This document shows positions 50,065 to 59,607 of a stretch of DNA of 64,000 bases, one piece after another (positions within the stretch are counted from its first letter, which is position 1; the number at the start of each line of letters is the position of its first letter). The translations under genes were made by a program, and so were the position numbers. The notes under the pieces are model-generated. The model saw only the letters and a program-made list of their open reading frames with translations. It made no database searches and had not been told where the DNA came from. This DNA comes from Magnaporthiopsis rhizophila (lineage: Eukaryota > Ascomycota > Sordariomycetes > Magnaporthales > Magnaporthaceae). The DNA is taken from NCBI GenBank assembly GCA_003049465.1, contig PYSS01000011.1:372001-436000 (forward strand), read 5' to 3'.

Positions 50065-50340
50065 AACAAGGCGTTGGTGCCAAAGAAGTCAAGGCCGGAT
50101 GACAGTTTAGAGTAGATACAAGGAGAAGAATGGGATGGCTCTATCAAGAGAGCGCAAGTCGAGTCCTATCAGTCGTAATGTTTGGCATTGCTGTGCACGT
50201 TGTTGGCCGTTGCGAGGGATCGAATATTACTAATGGGTGGTATCGTAGAGGATCAGGCGCCGAGCGGGCTGTCGAGACAAGGCGGATTTGGGGGGAAGAG
50301 TCAAATGTGGTGACATGCATGACAAAACCAGAACGCAGCC
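48133..50340. other. Intergenic between convergent units, no supported gene
   Basis: 2.2 kb. The 48600-49200 part has short imperfect repeats (for example TTTTGGAACCT and TTTGGAGCCT near 48961-49005, and CACCCTGTA twice near 49119-49150). A GA/poly-A tract ends at 50062. I see no coding frame with a recognisable product. Confidence 0.5.
50010..50062. repeat. (GA)n plus poly-A tract
   Basis: About seven GA units followed by about 39 A residues. Confidence 0.9.
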
Positions 50341-52209
50341 TTAGAGCAGACCCGAGGTGCGCAGCTCAGAGGTGATCTCCTCGCGCACCTTGAGGCACCA
50401 CTCCAGGATAGCGTCCTCGAAGGCGAGCCAGACGGCCGGGCCTGAATTGTCATATACGATGGCGAGGGCGTCGACGTCGCGCAGCTGGATCTCCCAGCGG
50501 AGCTCGGCGGCCTTGACCCAGTACCTCAGGTTGTCGGCACAGCGATACGGCTTCTGGGTGTCGATGTGGTAGTTTCCGATGGCACCGAAGCGGCGCTGCG
50601 ACTTACGCACCGCCGCGTTGTGCAGTCGGACCAGCCAGCGGCCGTTTTGCATGGCTTTGAGGAAAGGCGTGGGGAGCTCCTGCGACTCCAGCGGGGCGTC
50701 CCTGTCGATCGGCGTCCAGGCGGGCAGGGGCTCGTCCTCTTCGGGTGGTGGTGTCGTCACGCCCGAGGACCCTATTGATGACGCGGGGACGAGTCCGGGG
50801 AGGACAAAGGTGGCTGTAGTGGGAGTGGTGCAGAGCGGGGTGGTGCTCCCAGGGGTGTGGCCGCCGCCGGCATTGCTTTTGGACCTGGAGTTGACAGCAA
50901 AGACGCCGCCGCCAGCCAGAAGCGACTGGATGAAGGCGAATTCACGCTCGACGCGCCTCGCTGGATCGGCCCAGTCGGCATCGCGGAGCCAGGTCCACCC
51001 AGCGCGCTCGGCACGCTCGGCAGCCACGATTTCGTCCTCGCGGCGCAGCATATCCCGCAGACTGGCGATCCACGACTCCATGGTGCCGTACTCCTCCTCC
51101 CGCATGCCGCCGGCAAAGTTGCGCGTGGCCATGCGCTTGAGAACGTCCATGACGGAGAGCAGCTCGGCCCGGACCGCCTTCTCCGACTTGATGGCGTCGA
51201 GCCTGTCTGGGTGGTCATGGCTGGTATAGTAGACCTTGGCGGCCCGGATGGCTAGCGTCACGACATCCAGGATATGAACGCCTTGAACCTCATGCCAGCC
51301 GGCTGTCTGCGGTGACCTCGGCTGCCTATCATCCTGGCTCTGCACCTGCTGCTGCGGGCTTTTAACTGGCTGGGTGGGACTGGTGACGGGTGTCGGGTCC
51401 TTGGCAGTCCGCGCCTCGGTCAGCGACCTGGCGGCTGTGTCCAGCGCACTGGACAGCTCGACACGGAGTTCTTCCATGGAAGGCGGTTTCGGAATCGGCT
51501 TCTCGCGGTGGTTGTATGTGCTCACGGTCGGGGGTAGCATGCCGGCGGCGTCCGGGTCATCAAACTCGTCCATGTAGAAGCCGTCGGCGTCGTCGTCGTC
51601 AAACACATCCGGGTGCTGGTCGGTAGTCGGGGACTCCAGGAAGCCCTGACCAGTGATTCCAAGATCCGGGCTGCTGCCCGGAAGGGCAGTAGGAGATTTG
51701 GGGACCGAAAAGGACGAGCTGTCGAGCTGGGAGAAGTCCAAGGTCCGGGCCTTCTGATTTCGCTTGCGGGAGAGCTGGCCGCCCTTCCCGTCGAGAAGAC
51801 CGGTTCGGGCGAAGTAGTACTGGAGGTGGGTGATGCTGCCGAGGCTGAGGACGCTCTCACGCTGGCGGGCGCTGGCGGCGAAGTCAGTGCCCAGCGGGCG
51901 CATATAGCCTCGCCTCTTGACTGCCGGGCGGTCCATACTCATGATTGAGTGCCGGTTACCATCGGATCGGCGGGAGGCTGACTGGAAGCTGCCTGAGGAA
52001 TGACGGGAGACGGCCGAGAGGTCGCTGGCGCCCCCGATGGACTCACGCAGGTGCGAGGTGTCGGTAGTGGCAGAGCCATGGGACGTCGAGGAGGCTGTCG
52101 AGAGGCAGCGGGATAGCTCCGGCAAGGCGCCTATGGCAGGAGTTGGCGTGAGATCGGGGGACGGAGAGTCGCGGCGGAATGTTGGCGGCTCATCGTGAGA
52201 GGTAGCCAT
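50341..52209 (-). CDS. Conserved-looking protein of unknown function, 622 residues
   Basis: Single exon from a clear ATG. I do not recognise the family. The N-terminal 200 residues are Ser/Thr-rich and probably disordered. A short acidic stretch (DVFDDDDADGFYMDEFDD) follows near residue 200. A helical, charged block (about 300-430) contains GWHEVQGVHILDVVTLAI, KVYYTSHDHPDR and ESWIASLRDMLRREDEIV. A Ser/Thr/Pro linker comes next. The C-terminal block (about 530-622) contains NGRWLVRLHNAAVRKSQRRF, YRCADNLRYWVKAAELRW and a terminal helix. There are no membrane spans or signal peptide. The two ordered blocks have globular composition and look like a real conserved protein. The gene is divergent from KAR9, 2.6 kb away. 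Confidence 0.85.
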   Translation of the reverse strand: MATSHDEPPTFRRDSPSPDLTPTPAIGALPELSRCLSTASSTSHGSATTDTSHLRESIGGASDLSAVSRHSSGSFQSASRRSDGNRHSIMSMDRPAVKRRGYMRPLGTDFAASARQRESVLSLGSITHLQYYFARTGLLDGKGGQLSRKRNQKARTLDFSQLDSSSFSVPKSPTALPGSSPDLGITGQGFLESPTTDQHPDVFDDDDADGFYMDEFDDPDAAGMLPPTVSTYNHREKPIPKPPSMEELRVELSSALDTAARSLTEARTAKDPTPVTSPTQPVKSPQQQVQSQDDRQPRSPQTAGWHEVQGVHILDVVTLAIRAAKVYYTSHDHPDRLDAIKSEKAVRAELLSVMDVLKRMATRNFAGGMREEEYGTMESWIASLRDMLRREDEIVAAERAERAGWTWLRDADWADPARRVEREFAFIQSLLAGGGVFAVNSRSKSNAGGGHTPGSTTPLCTTPTTATFVLPGLVPASSIGSSGVTTPPPEEDEPLPAWTPIDRDAPLESQELPTPFLKAMQNGRWLVRLHNAAVRKSQRRFGAIGNYHIDTQKPYRCADNLRYWVKAAELRWEIQLRDVDALAIVYDNSGPAVWLAFEDAILEWCLKVREEITSELRTSGLL

Positions 52210-54791
52210 GTCGGCTCGCGGGAAAGTCGCCGGAGCAGACTGTCGAGGTATCGAAGCTAGGGTCTCGTGGTAGAGCTCGTTTTCTCGGAGGCGGAACGGA
52301 CCGTCTCAGCAGACAGGCAGTGACTGGGGAGCCGGAAAGGTATGAAACAGGAAGACGGAAAGATGGCACACAGTCATGCAGGCTTCCGAAGAGACGGAAA
52401 GGATCAACTAGAGCTTGGTGGGCGGCATTTGAGAAAGAGTGGTATGGGAAAGTGACGGCTGAAGCAGGCAGCTGCACGCAGGACGTGCGAATCGGGCCAG
52501 GAGAGAAAACATCTGGGACCGGGGTCAGGCATGGGGACGCCGCTGGAGAATGCGTGCCGGCGCTCGGGTTGGGCCACATATCGCGTCGCGCACTGGACGA
52601 ATAGGCGTCTGGGTTGGGCGGATGCTGGTGGGGAACCCTTGTAAGTGGTCAGGGGTTAGGGGGCCATGTAAAAGAGATGAATGGAATTGGTGGGCTTTTG
52701 GACTAATAACGGAGCCTGGTCAGCCCACCACATCGAGCGAGAGAGCGAGGGGGATGCAACCGACACTAGCGCACTGCAACGCCCCACGCTTTTGGTTACG
52801 CCAGATGTCTGACATCTGCAACGCTCAGGCATCTTCAACTTGCTCTCTGAGCTGGGAGTATCTTGCAGCGTCGTCGGCGCGTCCCGCAGTCGCGGGATCA
52901 AGCTGCCTTGATAAGTTCTGGAAGTGCTTGCAGGGAGACGGGACAAGGGTCCGCTAGTATCGTGGGGCCAACGTCTAGGCAACGCCGCAGGGAACTAAGG
53001 CTTTGTTGCTCTGCCTGCAGCGGAATGTTCGATTTCGTTCCTTTAATTAACTGCAGGCGTCCCACAGACCGCCCAAGCTTGTGCCCTGACGGACCCAACC
53101 AGAATATAAAGTAACGAGCGACCCTGCACAACCAGGGGCCCGTCTTGCACAGTTTCCTTTAGCATGGGAAGAGCACAATCGCCGTTACCGTTGTGCCGTT
53201 GTACCATCGTGACTATCGGCAGTGGCCAAGGCAGAGTTGGCTCGTCGACCGCGCCCACAATCATTGTCGACGTTTCTTCGATTCATTTACTGTGATCATC
53301 AACTCTGTGACTGCATACGCCCCTCGACGGCTGATGGAAAGGAGGGAACGCAGCGATCACGTCCAGTGCTGAGTGTGATACAGTCAGGATAGGGGAAGCT
53401 TTCCTAAATTACATTGGCCAGGGACGCACACGAAATCATTTCACTCTCTTGTTTCCCCGTCCGTCGCCTGGGGATTGGGCCCGGGCGCCTGGTTGGTTGG
53501 CGTTTGGCATCACAGGCAATCTTGACTCGTCCGGCGATGGATTCAACCCACACCAGACAGCCCTGTGGATGAATCTATCACGCGCAGCGATGCAAAGAAG
53601 CCTGGGGTTTAAGCAGTCGGAAGCCATGCAGCAGATGTAGACTTATTTTTATCTCACAGATCAACTTAATAAAGTCCCCGACTCCTATGCTTATGCTAGA
53701 TGTGAATGCCGGTGTGATCATTTCTTAAAAAATTATTCCAGGTTGTTCCATTTGTCTTCGAGGGCAGTCTTCGTGTTTGTCCGTTAGATTTGCATCCCTG
53801 CCTCGTTTTGATTTCCATACCCTCCTCCCCGTCCTTTTTTTCCCTTCCTTTTTTCCATGTTGTTGTCAAATTTGATTTCTTCTGAGCTCGGGACGAGACG
53901 AAGCTCGCGCCTATCCAACACGTCTCGCAATTCCTCTAAAGACAACGACCAACGTGAACTTCTCCTCACAAGCCTACAACTTCAAATTCCTGCGATTAAC
54001 GAAACAGTGAACGAGCGCATCAAACACGCGATCGAGTCGCCGACCCCTGCCGAGCAACACAAACAAGGACCGAGAGTCAGTTTGCGACGGAATTCCCCAT
54101 ATCCGCGGGCTTCTATACAGTCTCATTGACCTGGTAAATACCGTCGGCCGGCATCCTTCTCTGCGGTAGAGAGGCCGGCGCCGAGAAACCAGCCCGGCAG
54201 CCTGGCTCTCGGCCGCACCCGCCGCCGCATAGGTGCAGCGCGGAAGAGGCCAAAGCTTGAGTGGGGAGTTTTATGCTGGGGTCTGGTAAGGGAAGGAAAA
54301 AAAAAAGAAAAAAAAAAAAAAGCGAGCTGTCGCATTGCATTCCCTGGCTGCAAAGTGGTTGGCCAGAGCTTCAGGTAAGCTCTGCCAGCTTGATTCGTTG
54401 CACAAGCTCCTGCGGTTGAGCCCACCGTGCCCAGTACTGCTCGCGCATCACGGCGTTCTCCGTTCGTGACTGCACACGAGATCCAGCCACACCACAGTTG
54501 CACCAGTCGAGGACTCCGAATCCATCACAACCCTGGTCCACGGCCACTTCAGACTGGCACAACAAGCCCCCAACCTCGCCTAACCGAAGCTCACTAGCCC
54601 AAACCGCGCCATCCTGCCGGGCAACACATAGGCAAGCCGATAGGATCAGCGCACGAGGGTGGCAGCCGCGCAGCACCCGGGTCCTCGGTTCCACTCTTTG
54701 CTGCAAGCATTGCCGGCAGCCAGACACGCTGCGAGGAATTGAAATCCCTTTGGAGGTGTGCTGATGTTGCACGCCTGCCCGTTTGGAGTAA
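52210..54791. other. Divergent intergenic region and KAR9 leader
   Basis: 2.6 kb between the unknown-function gene (-) and KAR9 (+). It contains a CT-rich segment at 53780-53860 and an A-rich tract near 54298-54320. A minus-strand open frame covering 54371-55219 overlaps the KAR9 start. It is of biased composition and I do not support it. Confidence 0.5.
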
Positions 54792-57700
54792 ATGAACTCG
54801 ATTTCATCGTGCAACGCTGCTCCAAAGAACAGCCAAGACTCGAGCAGCCAGGCCGAGGTAGGGGCCAGATATCTGGCCAAAACGATGCATATGCCACCGT
54901 CCACCTGCGCCAGCTCGAGCCCCAGGGAGCTGGCGCCAAACACACCTGCAGCAACAGCCCCAGCAGCAGTACCGGCAGCAGCCCCAGCAGCAGAACCAGC
55001 CACCTGCAACGTCCGCGAGGGCACCAGAAACAGCAGCACGGCCGCCCCGGAACACTGGGCCTCAACGGTCACGGCCGGGGCGTCAGATGGTGCGGTTTCT
55101 TCTTTTGTTCCTACTGCTGCCATTGTGGCAAGCACACACTGTACGTCGTACAGCGACAGCAGCAACAGCAGCTTGCCAACAGGCGTGGGCCTGGATATCG
55201 CTGAGCTCCGCTTTCCCAACCACCACCTGCAGCACTACCACAACGCGCATCCACAGTCACTGGCGAATGAGCAGCCTGCCCAGCCAGCTGCAGCTAATGT
55301 TGATCTGCAACACGACCTCGCCTGGATCAACAACAAAAACTACAACAGCCACAACGGCAGTAGCACCAACCTGAGCCCGCCCGACGACAGCAGCCGTCGC
55401 GGCCATACCGATTACCTCGCCGACCACAACAGCTTTACCAACAGCGACACAGCCCCGAATTTTAACCTCAACATCACGTCCGCCACACCCACCCACGCTG
55501 GCTCCACTGACGCGGCGCCGGCAATACTGCCCGTCTCGGTCAACCCACCCGACGACGGATCCTCGCAGGCCTCCCTGGCCGACGCCCACACCGCCGCTGC
55601 CGCACGCGCGTCCTCGTCCCCGTCCCCGTCCGCGTCTCCTCCCGTCCGCCGTCGCGTCTCTGCTCGAAAGCCCTCGCCTGGCCTGGCCGCGCGATTGAAA
55701 GCTCTAGGCTTCGGCGGCTCCCGAAAACAATCGCCCCCACCGTCGGGCCGCTCCGAGGTCAACATTGGGCGCCTGCCCGAGGACCAGATCAGGCAGCTCG
55801 ACCAAGGCCACCAGGCCGGCTCCGAGGCCACCGTCGTCGAGCGCCGCGGTCGCCCGTGGAAGGGCGCACTCGTGCGCATTCCCTCAACCAGTAGTCTAAA
55901 GGCGTGGCCGCCCAAGCTCAAGCCTGGCAACAAGCACGCCTCAGAGGCGTCGGAAGACGCCGGCCCGAGCCCTGATCTCGAGCCGCAGCATATGCTCCCC
56001 GAGATCCAGGTCCCCTCTCCGCTGGAGATGGACACCAATAAGTTCCGCCTGCCAGACCACACCAACGGCAACGGCACCAAGGCCCAGCCAGAGACGCGCA
56101 AGCAGCACGTCGCAAGAGGGGATGCCACACCCCCCATGTCTCCAGGGACCAACGGCGGCCCGCCGCCTCCGCCGCCAAAGGACACGCCTCCACTCCCACC
56201 CTCAGCCTCCGCCACCACATCATCTATGGACTTCAGTCCGGACTCGTACTTCAATCCCCTAGGATTGCAGCGGACGGGTTCCATATACACTTTGTCGCGA
56301 GCATCCTTCGCCAACCAGCTGGCCCAGCTCACCTCACTACAGCTGCCAGATGCAGAGTCCTTGTCCGGCAAGCTTGCCGCGATAACTACAGCCCAGGCCG
56401 CCGCAAGGGCCCTCATAGGTGCCGCGGAGCAGATTAGGAACTGGATCTCCAAGGCAGCCGAGGTCATCGGTGGCCTCGACAGCGAGGATGACGTCGAGTG
56501 GGCCGCGGCCGGCGGCCGCGAGGGCCTGGAGGAAGTGGAGAGTGCCATCAACCGCTTCGAGGGGCTCATAAAAGTGTACCTCTCGGCCATTGAAGACCTG
56601 AACAGCCGCCCAGACATAGCCTCGGTCGCTCCGGACGACCTTCAGAAGACAGTGATGCAGATGGACTCTACCACCAAGGAGTGGGCTGGCATCCACGACA
56701 CGCTGAGGACCGTCAAGCGTCAGGTAGAGATCGCCATGGAGTGGGAGGAGTTGTGGAACATGGTGCTGGGCGACATACAGAATGAGATGGAGGAGCTCGG
56801 CCGGCTCGTCTTCGAGATGGAGGAGCGACGCCACAAGTCCATCATGGCCGCGACCGGCGGCGCCGACAGCGTCGACATAGGGGACCTCGAGACCATCGTT
56901 GAGGAGACGCCGCCGGCCGCCACCAGGTTGCAGGCGAAGCAGAACCGCTTCAGCCTGCCCGTCTTCCCACCAAGTCCAAGCTCTCCTCCAGTGCCTCCAA
57001 GTATGTCTCAGGAGGACTCGAGGCTGCTGGCGCTCTTTGCTAGGATGCAGCCCCTGCGCGCCTCGTTGGACTTCCTCCCCATGCGGCTCTCGGCCTTCCA
57101 GGCCAGAGCCAACGAGATATTTCCCACGGCTTGCGACGAGCTAGAGATGCGGCGGATGGGCCTGGACAACAGCTATCGCAAGCTAGAAAAGGACGCAGAG
57201 AACCTGCGCCGGGAGCTGGGCGAGGACCGCTGGGTCCTAGTCTTCCGGGGTGCGGGTCGACAGGCGCAAAAGATGTACGAATCCGTCGAGCGGAGCATGG
57301 CCAAGCTCAAGGAAGCCGTCGACGCCGGCGTGCACTTGACGAACCCGCCCATGATGGGCAAGAAGATCGAGAGTTACGAGGCCAAGAAGACGCACTACGG
57401 CCCGGCCGTGGAGCGTGTGCTCTCCATCATCGATCGCGGCATCAGGGATCGGCTGACTGTCAACGGGGAGATTCTACGGTTACACACGGAGCTGCAGGCC
57501 AAGTGGGAAGAGCTGAAGGACCGCCTGCGGGAAATGGATTCCACCCTCGAGGAGGTTGCAGCCTCCAAAAAGGGCCAGCAGCTTAGGGACTCCATCTCGA
57601 GCATGCTCTCCAACGATCGCTCCACCCTCGCAAGCGGCCACGACACCCCTCAGAGCTCACCTCCATCGTCCGTGATTATGTCTAGCCTTGGGGTCGACAT

Positions 57701-58487
57701 GGGCACGCCGACAAATCAGAGCACCAACAAGCGACGGTCATCTAGTATGGGCAGCCACCTCCCCCAGCCGTCGAACCGTCGCAGCTCGACGGCGGTGGGC
57801 GCACTGGGTTCGAACGTCACCCGCAAGCCTGTCTCAAGGCTGGCGACTACAGGGAGTCTAACAGTGCCCAGTCGTGACGGCGCAGGCTCCGTCACCCCGC
57901 AGGCGAACCGCCACATCAGCCGCCCGCCGTCGACCATCCCGGGACGACCGCGCTGGAGCATGTCCACCACGGGCATCGACACGGGCCACAACTTCAAACC
58001 TCTGCAGCCTGATGCGGACCCATCGCCCCAGACGAGCGCTTCGAAGCTGCCACTTCGAAGCCCCCTGGGCCGCGCCGCCACGACCTCGCCCATGCCGGAT
58101 GATACCCCTCCCAAATCCGTAAACCGCATGTCGTTCCGCGACAGGTTGGCGTCTCCAGGGCCCTACTCGCAACTGACGCTGTCCAAGCCACGCCTCACCA
58201 GCCAGACATCGCTGCCTTCTGTTGGTAGCAGGCGCGTGTCTATGCCACCAGAAATGTCCGACGACCTGATTTCTGGGTCGCAGCGCTCGGCTAGTTCCCT
58301 GGCCTCGATCCGCAGGTCCAGCCTGTTCCCTAGCCCCCGCTCTTCCAGCGAGCGAGTGCCAAGCGCGATGGGCGGACGCAGCAGCCCACAGGCCTTGGCC
58401 GGGGCGCGCGCGGCCATGCGCAGGGGCCACAGCAATGTTTCGGACCAGAAACCGGCTGGGGACAGCAAGCCGAGATGGAGATTCTGA
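54792..58487 (+). CDS. KAR9: Karyogamy protein KAR9 homologue (microtubule plus-end adaptor)
   Basis: Links cytoplasmic microtubule plus ends to actin and orients spindles and nuclei. It is one open exon of 1231 residues. The first 500 residues are low in complexity (Ala, Pro, Ser, His, poly-Pro), so the true start could be later than the ATG at 54792. The ordered KAR9 region runs from about 520 to 950: SLSGKLAAITTAQAAARALI, EQIRNWISKAAEVIGGL, EEVESAINRFEGLIKVYLSA, AMEWEELWNMVLGDIQNEMEE, and a second block around RARANEIFPTACDELEMRR-like sequence. The C-terminal 300 residues are basic and Ser/Pro-rich. They carry STIP at residue 1047, a match to the SxIP motif that binds EB1/Bim1, and SKLP at 1084, a related form. 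Lack of introns and overall layout fit fungal KAR9. Confidence 0.85.
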   Translation: MNSISSCNAAPKNSQDSSSQAEVGARYLAKTMHMPPSTCASSSPRELAPNTPAATAPAAVPAAAPAAEPATCNVREGTRNSSTAAPEHWASTVTAGASDGAVSSFVPTAAIVASTHCTSYSDSSNSSLPTGVGLDIAELRFPNHHLQHYHNAHPQSLANEQPAQPAAANVDLQHDLAWINNKNYNSHNGSSTNLSPPDDSSRRGHTDYLADHNSFTNSDTAPNFNLNITSATPTHAGSTDAAPAILPVSVNPPDDGSSQASLADAHTAAAARASSSPSPSASPPVRRRVSARKPSPGLAARLKALGFGGSRKQSPPPSGRSEVNIGRLPEDQIRQLDQGHQAGSEATVVERRGRPWKGALVRIPSTSSLKAWPPKLKPGNKHASEASEDAGPSPDLEPQHMLPEIQVPSPLEMDTNKFRLPDHTNGNGTKAQPETRKQHVARGDATPPMSPGTNGGPPPPPPKDTPPLPPSASATTSSMDFSPDSYFNPLGLQRTGSIYTLSRASFANQLAQLTSLQLPDAESLSGKLAAITTAQAAARALIGAAEQIRNWISKAAEVIGGLDSEDDVEWAAAGGREGLEEVESAINRFEGLIKVYLSAIEDLNSRPDIASVAPDDLQKTVMQMDSTTKEWAGIHDTLRTVKRQVEIAMEWEELWNMVLGDIQNEMEELGRLVFEMEERRHKSIMAATGGADSVDIGDLETIVEETPPAATRLQAKQNRFSLPVFPPSPSSPPVPPSMSQEDSRLLALFARMQPLRASLDFLPMRLSAFQARANEIFPTACDELEMRRMGLDNSYRKLEKDAENLRRELGEDRWVLVFRGAGRQAQKMYESVERSMAKLKEAVDAGVHLTNPPMMGKKIESYEAKKTHYGPAVERVLSIIDRGIRDRLTVNGEILRLHTELQAKWEELKDRLREMDSTLEEVAASKKGQQLRDSISSMLSNDRSTLASGHDTPQSSPPSSVIMSSLGVDMGTPTNQSTNKRRSSSMGSHLPQPSNRRSSTAVGALGSNVTRKPVSRLATTGSLTVPSRDGAGSVTPQANRHISRPPSTIPGRPRWSMSTTGIDTGHNFKPLQPDADPSPQTSASKLPLRSPLGRAATTSPMPDDTPPKSVNRMSFRDRLASPGPYSQLTLSKPRLTSQTSLPSVGSRRVSMPPEMSDDLISGSQRSASSLASIRRSSLFPSPRSSSERVPSAMGGRSSPQALAGARAAMRRGHSNVSDQKPAGDSKPRWRF

Positions 58488-59607
58488 GTCCATCCAGACC
58501 GGTTATGCCTGCATCATGGTAACTTTTTAATAACGAGACCACGGCTTTTGAGAGATTCGCTTTGGTAGCATCCTGAGCCGGTCTTGAGCGGCTGCTATGG
58601 AGGCGAAATCATCGTGGTGGCCCGCCCAATCTTGCTCTTGGCTCGCGTCAGCAACCACTTCTCTTTTTTTTTTTTCTACTTCCCTTTGGGACAGCATAAC
58701 CTATATTCACCCTTTCTTCTTCCAGCCGCCACCAGCGCTGTCCCTCTTCTTCTTAATTTCCAAACCTTTCTCTTCCACTGTTTATTTAGCGGGGATGCGG
58801 GAAGCTTATCCGTGTACACAGAGTGATACGAACTTTTCCATGAAATCCACAGCGGCTCTATTTTGCGCCCCAGCACTTTGTTGGAGCTTATTTGTTTCAG
58901 TTCGGCCAGTCAGGCCATCCATGGGTTACATAATACGTCGGAGGGGATATGAAGCCGGTCTGGGCTACCCTACCTACCTCCCTACCTCTCTACTCGCCAA
59001 CTTGTCGGCCTCGGCGCCTCCCCTACGCGGTAGGCAGGCGCACGAGGGACAACTGTACGTTTTTGCTTTTGCTTTGCTACAGAGATCAGAGCGCAATCGA
59101 TACCCAAATCTTGTAAGAACACCTACCTGTCATCAAGCGAATTGTAGACCTCAAAACAACTCGGCAGGGGACACAGGGTCGATGCTGCCTTTTATTTTCA
59201 TGGGTCAACAACGTGCGTGCTTTTAACAGTTTTCCTGTCGCGCCAAACAATTTTGTTGCTTCTGGTTCGAGATGTGGGAGACAGCTTCTTGTCGGGGACG
59301 GACTCCGGCTGTGTATGTTTTATGTGTATGCGCGTGTAACTGTTGTTCTTGTTCTGAAGTCAAGAAAATAAAATATGCCCCCAAGCTCGTCGTGATATCA
59401 ATAAATCCAGATGCAAATACGAGAGCCCAACGCCGTGCCGATGCTAACGACAACGAACACACATGATTCCGAGCGCGGCTTCCATTAGACTTTGTTTTCT
59501 TTTTTTCGTCGTCCATGCCATGGGTTCAACTCAAGGCTTGCCGAAAAGAAATAAATATGGCCTCCAGAAAAAAAAAGAAAAGAAAAAAATCCCAGTGCCA
59601 AGCCCAC
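58488..59607. other. Convergent 3' region of KAR9 and RecQ
   Basis: 1.1 kb with T-rich stretches and a CCTACCTACCTCCCTACC repeat near 58971-58990. No gene is supported. Confidence 0.6.

Noticed and set aside
54371..55219. 282-codon minus-strand open frame overlapping the KAR9 start
   Set aside because: Repetitive Gly/Ala/Val composition mirrors the CAG/GCC-rich sense strand, and no domain is visible. It is an antisense shadow.
55412..56617. 401-codon minus-strand open frame inside KAR9
   Set aside because: It is antisense to conserved KAR9 and the low-complexity region before it, with no domain.
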